A DNA stretch of 64,000 nucleotides from Utricularia gibba (taxonomy: Eukaryota; Streptophyta; Magnoliopsida; Lamiales; Lentibulariaceae), in NCBI GenBank assembly GCA_002189035.1, contig NEEC01000112.1, positions 1-64,000 of the forward strand, read 5' to 3'. Of this stretch, positions 1 through 12,724 are shown in pieces (position 1 is the first letter of the stretch; every line of letters begins with the position of its first letter). The position numbers and the translations under genes are program-made. The notes below the pieces were generated by a model. It had not been told where the DNA came from, made no database searches, and saw nothing but the letters and a program-made list of their open reading frames with translations.

Positions 1-636
1 CCGAAAACCCAACGTTAATAAATGCATCACTTTTTTGGCCGGGCTACAAATGACTATGGGCCAGAGCGCGACTCGACCATTTGCTCGATACTAGTGCCAG
101 CCTAGAGCACCTCGTCAAATATAAATCAGGTTGTTGAGAAAACCATTTGGGCGCTCATGACATCATAACTCCATTAAATGCATCACGATTTTCATCGAGT
201 AGGACCCGATTGGGCTAAGGAGCCAGACCAAACCTTGGGCCCTTACAAAGCTGCCAACGACAGCACCACCTTAAAACGGCAAGCTGTTGCTTGAAAAACC
301 ATGTGGGCAGCCGCCGACAACCCAACGTTAATAAATGCATCACTTCTTTTGACGGGCTACAGCTGACTTTGTCCCCAAGCCCGACCGAATTCCGGCCCGA
401 TCTCGGTGACCCACAAAAGCGCCTTCTCAAGTGTATAGCATGCTGTTGAAAAAAGCATTTTGGGTGGTCTTGAGATCCTCACTTCAATAAAGGTATCACG
501 ATTTTCGTCGAATGGGACCTTATTGTGCTGTGAAGTCAGACCGAACCTTGGGTCCGGACGAAGTTCCCAACACAGCACCCGCCAAAAAACGACAACTTTT
601 CCTTGAAAAGCATGTAGGCAGCCGCCGAAAACCCAA

Positions 637-951
637 CGTTAATAAATGCATCACTTTTTTGGCCGGGCTACAAATGACTATGGGCCAGAGCGCGACTCGA
701 CCATTTGCTCGATACTAGTGCCAGCCTAGAGCACCTCGTCAAATATAAATCAGGTTGTTGAGAAAACCATTTGGGGCGCTCATGACATCATAACTTCATT
801 AAATGCATCACGATTTTCATCGAGTAGGACCCGATTGGGCTAAGGAGCCAGACCAAACCTTGGGCCCTTACAAAGCTGCCAACGACAGCACCCACCTTAA
901 AACGGCAAGCTGTTGCTTGAAAAACCATGTGGGCAGCCGCCGACAACCCAA
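637..951 (+). repeat. Monomer type A (left-block form), reference copy
   Basis: It starts CGTTAATAAATGCATCAC, then TTTTTTGGCCGGGCTAC, and carries CTCGATACTAGTGCC (SpeI core) in the first half. The second half begins near ATTAAATGCATCACG and contains TTGGGCCCTTAC. Its last part (from about 890) does not look like the A monomers of the right block. It reads CACCTTAAAACGGCAAGC, as in type C, and then CCATGTGGGCAGCCGCCGAC, as in type D just before B. This A therefore looks chimeric, with an A body and a C/D tail. Confidence 0.85.
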
Positions 952-1264
952 CGTTAATAAATGCATCACTTCTTTTGACGGGCTACAGCTGACTTTGTCC
1001 CCCAAGCCCGACCCGAATTCCGGCCCGATTTGGGTGACCCACAAAAGCGCCTTCTCAAGTGTATAGCATGCTGTTGAAAAAAGCATTTGGGTGGTCTTGA
1101 GATCCTCACTTCAATAAAGGTATCACGATTTTCGTCGAATGGGACCTTATTGTGCTGTGAAGTCAGACCGAACCTTGGGTCCGGACGAAGTTCCCAACAA
1201 CAGCACCCGCCAAAAAACGACAACTTTTCCTTGAAAAGCATGTAGGCAGCCGCCGAAAACCCAA
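952..1264 (+). repeat. Monomer type B (left-block form), reference copy
   Basis: It starts CGTTAATAAATGCATCAC followed by TTCTTTTGACGGG. Diagnostic features are an EcoRI site in CCGAATTCCGG, a GGTGACCCACAAAAGCG segment, GCATGCTGTTGAAAA, a TTTCGTCGAATGGGACC segment and the tail AAAAAACGACAACTTTTCC, which replaces the TTAAAACGGCAAGCTGTTGC of the other types. It always follows A in this block and is always followed by A. Confidence 0.88.
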
Positions 1265-4200
1265 CGTTAATAAATGCATCACTTTTTTGGCCGGGCTACA
1301 AATGACTATGGGCCAGAGCGCGACTCGACCATTTGCTCGATACTAGTGCCAGCCTAGAGCACCTCGTCAAATATAAATCAGGTTGTTGAGAAAACCATTT
1401 GGGGCGCTCATGACATCATAACTCCATTAAATGCATCACGATTTTCATCGAGTAGGACCCGATTGGGCTAAGGAGCCAGACCAAACCTTGGGCCCTTACA
1501 AAGCTGCCAACGACAGCACCCACCTTAAAACGGCAAGCTGTTGCTTGAAAAACCATGTGGGCAGCCGCCGACAACCCAACGTTAATAAATGCATCACTTC
1601 TTTTGACGGGCTACAGCTGACTTTGTCCCCCAAGCCCGACCCGAATTCCGGCCCGATCTCGGTGACCCACAAAAGCGCCTTCTCAAGTGTATAGCATGCT
1701 GTTGAAAAAAGCATTTGGGGTGGTCTTGAGATCCTCACTTCAATAAAGGTATCACGATTTTCGTCGAATGGGACCTTATTGTGCTGTGAAGTCAGACCGA
1801 ACCTTGGGTCCGGACGAAGTTCCCAACACAGCACCCGCCAAAAAACGACAACTTTTCCTTGAAGAAGCATGTAGGCAGCCGCCGAAAACCCAACGTTAAT
1901 AAATGCATCACTTTTTTGGCCGGGCTACAAATGACTATGGGCCAGAGCGCGACTCGACCATTTGCTCGATACTAGTGCCAGCCTAGAGCACCTCGTCAAA
2001 TATAAATCAGGTTGTTGAGAAAACCATTTGGGGCGCTCATGACATCATAACTCCATTAAATGCATCACGATTTTCATCGAGTAGGACCCGATTGGGCTAA
2101 GGAGCCAGACCAAACCTTGGGCCCTTACAAAGCTGCCAACGACAGCACCCACCTTAAAACGGCAAGCTGTTGCTTGAAAAACCATGTGGGCAGCCGCCGA
2201 CAACCCAACGTTAATAAATGCATCACTTCTTTTGACGGGCTACAGCTGACTTTGTCCCCAAGCCCGACCGAATTCCGGCCCGATCTCGGTGACCCACAAA
2301 AGCGCCTTCTCAAGTGTATAGCATGCTGTTGAAAAAAGCATTTGGGGTGGTCTTGAGATCCTCACTTCAATAAAGGTATCACGATTTTCGTCGAATGGGA
2401 CCTTATTGTGCTGTGAAGTCAGACCGAACCTTGGGTCCGGACGAAGTTCCAACAACAGCACCCGCCAAAAAACGACAACTTTTCCTTGAAAAAGCATGTA
2501 GGCAGCCGCCGAAAACCCAACGTTAATAAATGCATCACTTTTTTGGCCGGGCTACAAATGACTATGGGCCAGAGCGCGACTCGACCATTTGCTCGATACT
2601 AGTGCCAGCCTAGAGCACCTCGTCAAATATAAATCAGGTTGTTGAGAAAACCATTTGGGGCGCTCATGACATCATAACTCATTAAATGCATCACGATTTT
2701 CATCGAGTAGGACCCGATTGGGCTAAGGAGCCAGACCAAACCTTGGGCCCTTACAAAGCTGCCAACGACAGCACCCACCTTAAAACGGCAAGCTGTTGCT
2801 TGAAAAACCATGTGGGCAGCCGCCGACAACCCAACGTTAATAAATGCATCACTTCTTTTGACGGGCTACAGCTGACTTTGTCCCCCAAGCCCGACCCGAA
2901 TTCCGGCCCGATTTGGGTGACCCACAAAAGCGCCTTCTCAAGTGTATAGCATGCTGTTGAAAAAAGCATTTGGGGTGGTCTTGAGATCCTCACTTCAATA
3001 AAGGTAACACGATTTTCGTCGAATGGGACCTTATTGTGCTGTGAAGTCAGACCGAACCTTGGGTCCGGACGAAGTTCCCAACAACAGCACCCGCCAAAAA
3101 ACGACAACTTTTCCTTGAAGAAGCATGTAGGCAGCCGCCGAAAACCCAACGTTAATAAATGCATCACTTTTTTGGCCGGGCTACAAATGACTATGGGCCA
3201 GAGCGCGACTCGACCATTTGCTCGATACTAGTGCCAGCCTAGAGCACCTCGTCAAATATAAATCAGGTTGTTGAGAAAACCATTTGGGGCGCTCATGACA
3301 TCAAACTCATTAAATGCATCACGATTTTCATCGAGTAGGACCCGATTGGGCTAAGGAGCCAGACCAAACCTTGGGCCCTTACAAAGCTGCCAACGACAGC
3401 ACCCACCTTAAAACGGCATGCTGTTGCTTGAAAAACCATGTGGGCAGCCGCCGACAACCCAACGTTAATAAATGCATCACTTCTTTTGACGGGCTACAGC
3501 TGACTTTGTCCCCCAAGCCCGACCCGAATTCCGGCCCGATCTGGTGACCACAAAAGCGCCTTCTCAAGTGTATAGCATGCTGTTGAAAAAAGCATTTGGG
3601 GTGGTCTTGAGATCCTCACTTCAATAAAGGTATCACGATTTTCGTCGAATGGGACCTTATTGTGCTGTGAAGTCAGACCGAACCTTGGGTCCGGACGAAG
3701 TTCCAACAACAGCACCCGCCAAAAAACGACAACTTTTCCTTGAAGAAGCATGTAGGCAGCCGCCGAAAACCCAACGTTAATAAATGCATCACTTTTTTGG
3801 CCGGGCTACAAATGACTATGGGCCAGAGCGCGACTCGACCATTTGCTCGATACTAGTGCCAGCCTAGAGCACCTCGTCAAATATAAATCAGGTTGTTGAG
3901 AAAACCATTTGGGGCGCTCATGACATCATAACTTCATTAAATGCATCACGATTTTCATCGAGTAGGACCCGATTGGGCTAAGGAGCCAGACCAAACCTTG
4001 GGCCCTTACAAAGCTGCCAACGACAGCACCCACCTTAAAACGGCAAGCTGTTGCTTGAAAAACCATGTGGGCAGCCGCCGACAACCCAACGTTAATAAAT
4101 GCATCACTTCTTTTGACGGGCTACAGCTGACTTTGTCCCCAAGCCCGACCCGAATTCCGGCCCGATTTGGGTGACCCACAAAAGCGCCTTCTCAAGTGTA

Positions 4201-7200
4201 TAGCATGCTGTTGAAAAAAGCATTTGGGGTGGTCTTGAGATCCTCACTTCAATAAAGGTATCACGATTTTCGTCGAATGGGACCTTATTGTGCTGTGAAG
4301 TCAGACCGAACCTTGGGTCCGGACGAAGTTCCCAACAACAGCACCCGCCAAAAAAACGACAACTTTTCCTTGAAGAAGCATGTAGGCAGCCGCCGAAAAC
4401 CCAACGTTAATAAATGCATCACTTTTTTGGCCGGGCTACAAATGACTATGGGCCAGAGCGCGACTCGACCATTTGCTCGATACTAGTGCCAGCCTAGAGC
4501 ACCTCGTCAAATATAAATCAGGTTGTTGAGAAAACCATTTGGGGCGCTCATGACATCATAACTCCATTAAATGCATCACGATTTTCATCGAGTAGGACCC
4601 GATTGGGCTAAGGAGCCAGACCAAACCTTGGGCCCTTACAAAGCTGCCAACGACAGCACCCACCTTAAAACGGCATGCTGTTGCTTGAAAAACCATGTGG
4701 GCAGCCGCCGACAACCCAACGTTAATAAATGCATCACTTCTTTTGACGGGCTACAGCTGACTTTGTCCCCCAAGCCCGACCGAATTCCGGCCCGATCTCG
4801 GTGACCCACAAAAGCGCCTTCTCAAGTGTATAGCATGCTGTTGAAAAAAGCATTTGGGTGGTCTTGAGATCCTCACTTCAATAAAGGTATCACGATTTTC
4901 GTCGAATGGGACCTTATTGTGCTGTGAAGTCAGACCGAACCTTGGGTCCGGACGAAGTTCCAACAACAGCACCCGCCAAAAAACGACAACTTTTCCTTGA
5001 AGAAGCATGTAGGCAGCCGCCGAAAACCCAACGTTAATAAATGCATCACTTTTTTGGCCGGGCTACAAATGACTATGGGCCAGAGCGCGACTCGACCATT
5101 TGCTCGATACTAGTGCCAGCCTAGAGCACCTCGTCAAATATAAATCAGGTTGTTGAGAAAACCATTTGGGGCGCTCATGACATCATAACTTCATTAAATG
5201 CATCACGATTTTCATCGAGTAGGACCCGATTGGGCTAAGGAGCCAGACCAAACCTTGGGCCCTTACAAAGCTGCCAACGACAGCACCCACCTTAAAACGG
5301 CAAGCTGTTGCTTGAAAAACCATGTGGGCAGCCGCCGACAACCCAACGTTAATAAATGCATCACTTCTTTTGACGGCTACAGCTGACTTTGTCCCCCAAG
5401 CCCGACCCGAATTCCGGCCCGATTTGGGTGACCCACAAAAGCGCCTTCTCAAGTGTATAGCATGCTGTTGAAAAAAGCATTTGGGGTGGTCTTGAGATCC
5501 TCACTTCAATAAAGGTATCACGATTTTCGTCGAATGGGACCTTATTGTGCTGTGAAGTCAGACCGAACCTTGGGTCCGGACGAAGTTCCCAACAACAGCA
5601 CCCGCCAAAAAACGACAACTTTTCCTTGAAGAAGCATGTAGGCAGCCGCCGAAAACCCAACGTTAATAAATGCATCACTTTTTTGGCCGGGCTACAAATG
5701 ACTATGGGCCAGAGCGCGACTCGACCATTTGCTCGATACTAGTGCCAGCCTAGAGCACCTCGTCAAATATAAATCAGGTTGTTGAGAAAACCATTTGGGG
5801 CGCTCATGACATCATAACTCCATTAAATGCATCACGATTTTCATCGAGTAGGACCCGATTGGGCTAAGGAGCCAGACCAAACCTTGGGCCCTTACAAAGC
5901 TGCCAACGACAGCACCCACCTTAAAACGGCAAGCTGTTGCTTGAAAAACCATGTGGGCAGCCGCCGACAACCCAACGTTAATAAATGCATCACTTCTTTT
6001 GACGGGCTACAGCTGACTTTGTCCCCCAAGCCCGACCCGAATTCCGGCCCGATCTCGGTGACCCACAAAAGCGCCTTCTCAAGTGTATAGCATGCTGTTG
6101 AAAAAAGCATTTGGGGTGGTCTTGAGATCCTCACTTCAATAAAGGTATCACGATTTTCGTCGAATGGGACCTTATTGTGCTGTGAAGTCAGACCGAACCT
6201 TGGGTCCGGACGAAGTTCCCAACAACAGCACCCGCCAAAAAACGACAACTTTTCCTTGAAGAAGCATGTAGGCAGCCGCCGAAAACCCAACGTTAATAAA
6301 TGCATCACTTTTTTGGCCGGGCTACAAATGACTATGGGCCAGAGCGCGACTCGACCATTTGCTCGATACTAGTGCCAGCCTAGAGCACCTCGTCAAATAT
6401 AAATCAGGTTGTTGAGAAAACCATTTGGGGCGCTCATGACATCATAACTTCATTAAATGCATCACGATTTTCATCGAGTAGGACCCGATTGGGCTAAGGA
6501 GCCAGACCAAACCTTGGGCCCTTACAAAGCTGCCAACGACAGCACCCACCTTAAAACGGCAAGCTGTTGCTTGAAAAACCATGTGGGCAGCCGCCGACAA
6601 CCCAACGTTAATAAATGCATCACTTCTTTTGACGGGCTACAGCTGACTTTGTCCCCCAAGCCCGACCGAATTCCGGCCCGATTTGGGTGACCCACAAAAG
6701 CGCCTTCTCAAGTGTATAGCATGCTGTTGAAAAAAGCATTTGGGGTGGTCTTGAGATCCTCACTTCAATAAAGGTATCACGATTTTCGTCGAATGGGACC
6801 TTATTGTGCTGTGAAGTCAGACCGAACCTTGGGTCCGGACGAAGTTCCCAACGACAGCACCCGCCAAAAAACGACAACTTTTCCTTGAAGAAGCATGTAG
6901 GCAGCCGCCGAAAACCCAACGTTAATAAATGCATCACTTTTTTGGCCGGGCTACAAATGACTATGGGCCAGAGCGCGACTCGACCATTTGCTCGATACTA
7001 GTGCCAGCCTAGAGCACCTCGTCAAATATAAATCAGGTTGTTGAGAAAACCATTTGGGGCGCTCATGACATCATAACTCCATTAAATGCATCACGATTTT
7101 CATCGAGTAGGACCCGATTGGGCTAAGGAGCCAGACCAAACCTTGGGCCCTTACAAAGCTGCCAACGACAGCACCCACCTTAAAACGGCATGCTGTTGCT

Positions 7201-10200
7201 TGAAAAACCATGTGGGCAGCCGCCGACAACCCAACGTTAATAAATGCATCACTTCTTTTGACGGGCTACAGCTGACTTTGTCCCCCAAGCCCGACCTGAA
7301 TTCCGGCCCGATCTCGGTGACCCACAAAAGCGCCTTCTCAAGTGTTAGCATGCTGTTGAAAAAAGCATTTGGGGTGGTCTTGAGATCCTCACTTCAATAA
7401 AGGTATCACGATTTTCGTCGAATGGGACCTTATTGTGCTGTGAAGTCAGACCGAACCTTGGGTCCGGACGAAGTTCCCAACAACAGCACCCGCCAAAAAA
7501 CGACAACTTTTCCTTGAAGAAGCATGTAGGCAGCCGCCGAAAACCCAACGTTAATAAATGCATCACTTTTTTGGCCGGGCTACAAATGACTATGGGCCAG
7601 AGCGCGACTCGACCATTTGCTCGATACTAGTGCCAGCCTAGAGCACCTCGTCAAATAAAATCAGGTTGTTGAGAAAACCATTTGGGGCGCTCATGACATC
7701 ATAACTTCATTAAATGCATCACGATTTTCATCGAGTAGGACCCGATTGGGCTAAGGAGCCAGACCAAACCTTGGGCCCTTACAAAGCTGCCAACGACAGC
7801 ACCCACCTTAAAACGGCAAGCTGTTGCTTGAAAAACCATGTGGGCAGCCGCCGACAACCCAACGTTAATAAATGCATCACTTCTTTTGACGGGCTACAGC
7901 TGACTTTGTCCCCAAGCCCGACCCGAATTCCGGCCCGATTTGGGTGACCCACAAAAGCGCCTTCTCAAGTGTTATAGCATGCTGTTGAAAAAAGCATTTG
8001 GGGTGGTCTTGAGATCCTCACTTCAATAAAGGTAACACGATTTTCGTCGAATGGGACCTTATTGTGCTGTGAAGTCAGACCGAACCTTGGGTCCGGACGA
8101 AGTTCCCAACGACAGCACCCGCCAAAAAACGACAACTTTTCCTTGAAGAAGCATGTAGGCAGCCGCCGAAAACCCAACGTTAATAAATGCATCACTTTTT
8201 TGGCCGGGCTACAAATGACTATGGGCCAGAGCGCGACTCGACCATTTGCTCGATACTAGTGCCAGCCTAGAGCACCTCGTCAAATATAAATCAGGTTGTT
8301 GAGAAAACCATTTGGGGCGCTCATGACATCATAACTCCATTAAATGCATCACGATTTTCATCGAGTAGGACCCGATTGGGCTAAGGAGCCAGACCAAACC
8401 TTGGGCCCTTACAAAGCTGCCAACGACAGCACCCACCTTAAAACGGCATGCTGTTGCTTGAAAAACCATGTGGGCAGCCGCCGACAACCCAACGTTAATA
8501 AATGCATCACTTTTTTGACGGGCTACAGCTGACTTTGTCCCCAAGCCCGACCGAATTCCGGCCCGATCTCGGTGACCCACAAAAGCGCCTTCTCAAGTGT
8601 ATAGCATGCTGTTGAAAAAAGCATTTGGGGTGGTCTTGAGATCCTCACTTCAATAAAGGTATCACGATTTTCGTCGAATGGGACCTTATTGTGCTGTGAA
8701 GTCAGACCGAACCTTGGGTCCGGACGAAGTTCTTAACAACAGCACCCGCCAAAAAACGACAACTTTTCCTTGAAAAGCATGTAGGCAGCCGCCGAAAACC
8801 CAACGTTAATAAATGCATCACTTTTTTGGCCGGGCTACAAATGACTATGGGCCAGAGCGCGACTCGACCATTTGCTCGATACTAGTGCCAGCCTAGAGCA
8901 CCTCGTCAAATATAAATCAGGTTTGAGAAAACCATTTGGGGCGCTCATGACATCATAACTCCATTAAATGCATCACGATTTTCATCGAGTAGGACCCGAT
9001 TGGGCTAAGGAGCCAGACCAAACCTTGGGCCCTTACAAAGCTGCCAACGACAGCACCCGCCTTAAAACGGCAAGCTGTTGCTTGAAAAACCATGTGGGCA
9101 GCCGCCGACAACCCAACGTTAATAAATGCATCACTTCTTTTGACGGGCTACAGCTGACTTTGTCCCCCAAGCCCGACCCGAATTCCGGCCGATTTGGGTG
9201 ACCCACAAAAGCGCCTTCTCAAGTGTATAGCATGCTGTTGAAAAAAGCATTTGGGGTGGTCTTGAGATCCTCACTTCAATAAAGGTAACACGATTTTCGT
9301 CGAATGGGACCTTATTGTGCTGTGAAGTCAGACCGAACCTTGGGTCCGGACGAAGTTCCCAACAACAGCACCCGCCAAAAAACGACAACTTTTCCTTGAA
9401 GAAGCATGTAGGCAGCCGCCGAAAACCCAACGTTAATAAATGCATCACTTTTTTGGCCGGGCTACAAATGACTATGGGCCAGAGCGCGACTCGACCATTT
9501 GCTCGATACTAGTGCCAGCCTAGAGCACCTCGTCAAATATAAATCAGGTTGTTGAGAAAACCATTTGGGGCGCTCATGACATCATAACTCCATTAAATGC
9601 ATCACGATTTTCATCGAGTAGGACCCGATTGGGCTAAGGAGCCAGACCAAACCTTGGGCCCTTACAAAGCTGCCAACGACAGCACCCACCTTAAAACGGC
9701 ATGCTGTTGCTTGAAAAACCATGTGGGCAGCCGCCGACAACCCAACGTTAATAAATGCATCACTTCTTTTGACGGGCTACAGCTGACTTTGTCCCCCAAG
9801 CCCGACCTGAATTCCGGCCCGATCTCGGTGACCCACAAAAGCGCCTTCTCAAGTGTATAGCATGCTGTTGAAAAAAGCATTTGGGTGGTCTTGAGATCCT
9901 CACTTCAATAAAGGTATCACGATTTTCGTCGAATGGGACCTTATTGTGCTGTGAAGTCAGACCGAACCTTGGGTCCGGACGAAGTTCCTTAACAACAGCA
10001 CCCGCCAAAAAACGACAACTTTTCCTTGAAAAGCATGTAGGCAGCCGCCGAAAACCCAACGTTAATAAATGCATCACTTTTTTGGCCGGGCTACAAATGA
10101 CTATGGGCCAGAGCGCGACTCGACCATTTGCTCGATACTAGTGCCAGCCTAGAGCACCTCGTCAAATATAAATCAGGTTGTTGAGAAAACCATTTGGGGC

Positions 10201-10683
10201 GCTCATGACATCATAACTTCATTAAATGCATCACGATTTTCATCGAGTAGGACCCGATTGGGCTAAGGAGCCAGACCAAACCTTGGGCCCTTACAAAGCT
10301 GCCAACGACAGCACCCACCTTAAAACGGCAAGCTGTTGCTTGAAAAACCATGTGGGCAGCCGCCGACAACCAACGTTAATAAATGCATCACTTCTTTTGA
10401 CGGGCTACAGCTGACTTTGTCCCCCAAGCCCGACCCGAATTCCGGCCCGATTTGGGTGACCCACAAAAGCGCCTTCTCATGTTTAGCATGCTGTTGAAAA
10501 AGCATTTGGGGTGGTCTTGAGATCCTCACTTCAATAAAGGTATCACGATTTTCGTCGAATGGGACCTTATTGTGCTGTGAAGTCAGACCGAACTTGGGTC
10601 CGGACGAAGTTCCAACAACAGCACCCGCCAAAAAACGACAACTTTTCCTTGAAGAAGCATGTAGGCAGCCGCCGAAAACCCAA

Positions 10684-11785
10684 CGTTAATAATGCATCAC
10701 TTTTTTGGCCGGGCTACAAATGACTATGTGCCAGAGCGCGACTCGACCATTTGCTCGATACTAGTGCCAGCCTAGAGCACCTCGTCAAATATAAATCAGG
10801 TTGTTGAGAAAACCATTTGGGGCTCATGACATCCTAACTTCATTAAATGCATCACGATTTTCATCGAGTAGGACCCGATTGGGCTCAGGAGCCAGACCAA
10901 ACCTTGGCCCTTACAAAGCTGCCAACGACAGCACCCGCCTTAAAACGGCAAGCTGTTGCTTGAAAAACCATGTGGGCAGCCGCCGACAACCCAACGTTAA
11001 TAAATGCATCACTTTTTGACGGGCTACAGCTGACTAAAGCCCGACCTGATTCGGCCCGATCCCGTGACCCCCAAAAGCCTTCTCAAATATAAAGCATGCT
11101 GTTGAAAAAGCATTTGGGGTTCTCATGAGATCCTAACTAAATAAAGGTATCACGATTTTCGTCGAATGGGACCCGATTGGGCTTGTAGCCAGACCGAACC
11201 TGGGCCCTGACGAAGTTCCCAACTACAGCACCCAAAAAAACGCAACTTTCCTTGAAAAACCATTTGGCAGCCGCCGAAAACCCAACGTTATAAATGCATC
11301 ACTTTTTTCCGGGCTACAATGACTATGGGCCTGAGCCCGACCCGACCTCTGGCTGAGCGCCTTCTCAAATATAAATAGGTGTTGAGAAAACCATTTGGGT
11401 TCTCATGACATCCTAACTAAAGCAAATGCATTACGATTTCGTCGAGTACGACCCGATTGGGCTTAGTAGCCAGATCGAACCTGACAAAGAGCACCCGCCT
11501 TAAAACGGCAAGCTATTGCTTGAAAAACCATTTTGAAAACCCAACGTTGATAAATGCATCACATTTTCCGGGCCACAACTGACTATGGCCTGAGCCCGAC
11601 CCGACCAGCGGAGCGCCTTCTCCAAACCAATTGGGTTCTCATGACATCCTAACTATGCATTACGATTTTCGTCGAGTGCGACTCGATTGGGCAGCCAGAC
11701 CGAAGACAAAGCTCCAACGACAGCACCCGCCTTAAAACGGCAAGCTGTTGCTTGAAAAACCATGTGGGCAGCCGCCGACAACCCA
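10684..11785 (+). repeat. Degenerate, deletion-rich monomers
   Basis: Four monomers lie here: 10684-10994 (A-like, 311 bp), 10995-11285 (B/C blend, 291 bp), 11286-11544 (C-like, 259 bp) and 11545-11785 (C/D-like, 241 bp). They lose many short internal pieces, for example the CCAATCCCGAA segment and the stretch around ACAAAGCTCCCAAC. The B-like monomer at 10995 is followed by C, which is exceptional: elsewhere B is followed only by A. This is the most diverged stretch of the window and marks the right edge of the long AB dimer block. Confidence 0.85.
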
Positions 11786-12724
11786 CGTTAATAAATGCAT
11801 CACTTCTTTTGACGGGCTACAGCTGACTTTGGCCAAGCCCGACCCGAATTCCGGCCGATCTCGGTGACCCACAAAAGCGCCTTCTCAAGTGTAAAGCATG
11901 CTGTTGAAAAAAGCATTTGGGGTGGTCATGAGATCCTAACTTCAATAAAGGTATCACGATTTCGTCGAATGGGATCGGATTGTGCTGTGAAGTCAGACCG
12001 AACCTTGGGTCCGGACGAAGTTCCCAACAACAGCACCCGCAAAAAACGACAACTTTTCCTTGAAAAAGCATGTAGGCAGCCGCCGAAAACCCAACGTTAA
12101 TAAATGCATCACTTTTTTGGCCGGGCTACAAATGACTATGGCCAGAGCGCGACTCGACCATTTGCTCGATACTAGTGCCAGCCTAGAGCACCTCGTCAAA
12201 TATAAATCAGGTTGTTGAGAAAACCATTTGGGGCGCTCATGACATCATAACTTCATTAAATGCATCACGATTTTCATCGAGTAGGACCCGATTGGGCTAA
12301 GGAGCCAGACCAAACCTTGGGCCCTTACAAAGCTGCCAACGACAGCACCCACCTTAAAACGGCAAGCTGTTGCTTGAAAAACCATGTGGGCAGCCGCCGA
12401 CAACCCAACGTTAATAAATGCATCACTTCTTTTGACGGGCTACAGCTGACTTTGTCCCCCAAGCCCGACCCGAATTCCGGCCCGATTTGGGTGACCCACA
12501 AAAGCGCCTTCTCATGTTTAAAGCATGCTGTTGAAAAAAGCATTTGGGGTGGTCTTGAGATCCTCACTTCAATAAAGGTATCACGATTTTCGTCGAATGG
12601 GACCTTATTGTGCTGTGAAGTCAGACCGAACCTTGGGTCCGGACGAAGTTCCCAACAACAGCACCCGCCAAAAAACGACAACTTTTCCTTGAAGAAGCAT
12701 GTAGGCAGCCGCCGAAAAACCCAA
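11786..12724 (+). repeat. B monomer plus one clean AB dimer
   Basis: The B monomer at 11786-12094 mixes states: it keeps the EcoRI site but has CTTTGGCC and GTCATGAGATCCTAAC, as in later B monomers. An AB dimer at 12095-12724 (A at 12095, B at 12409) is almost the same as the dimers before 10684, including CATCATAACTTC and GCACCTCGTC. The dimer family thus reappears to the right of the degenerate stretch. Confidence 0.85.

Larger units (their letters stand above)
13..10683 (+). repeat. AB dimer HOR block, 17 tandem copies of ~628 bp
   Basis: A-type starts lie at 13, 637, 1265, 1894, 2521, 3150, 3775, 4405, 5032, 5661, 6291, 6920, 7549, 8178, 8804, 9431 and 10060, giving 624-630 bp per dimer. 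Copies differ mainly by single substitutions and 1-2 base indels, for example AAGCTGTTGC versus ATGCTGTTGC, and AGGTATCACG versus AGGTAACACG. Block-specific states distinguish it from the rest of the window: A has GCACCTCGTC where later A monomers have GCGCCTCCTC, and most B monomers carry an EcoRI site in CCGAATTCCGG where most later B monomers read CGAATCCGG. Bases 1-12 are the end of the preceding B monomer. Confidence 0.95.
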
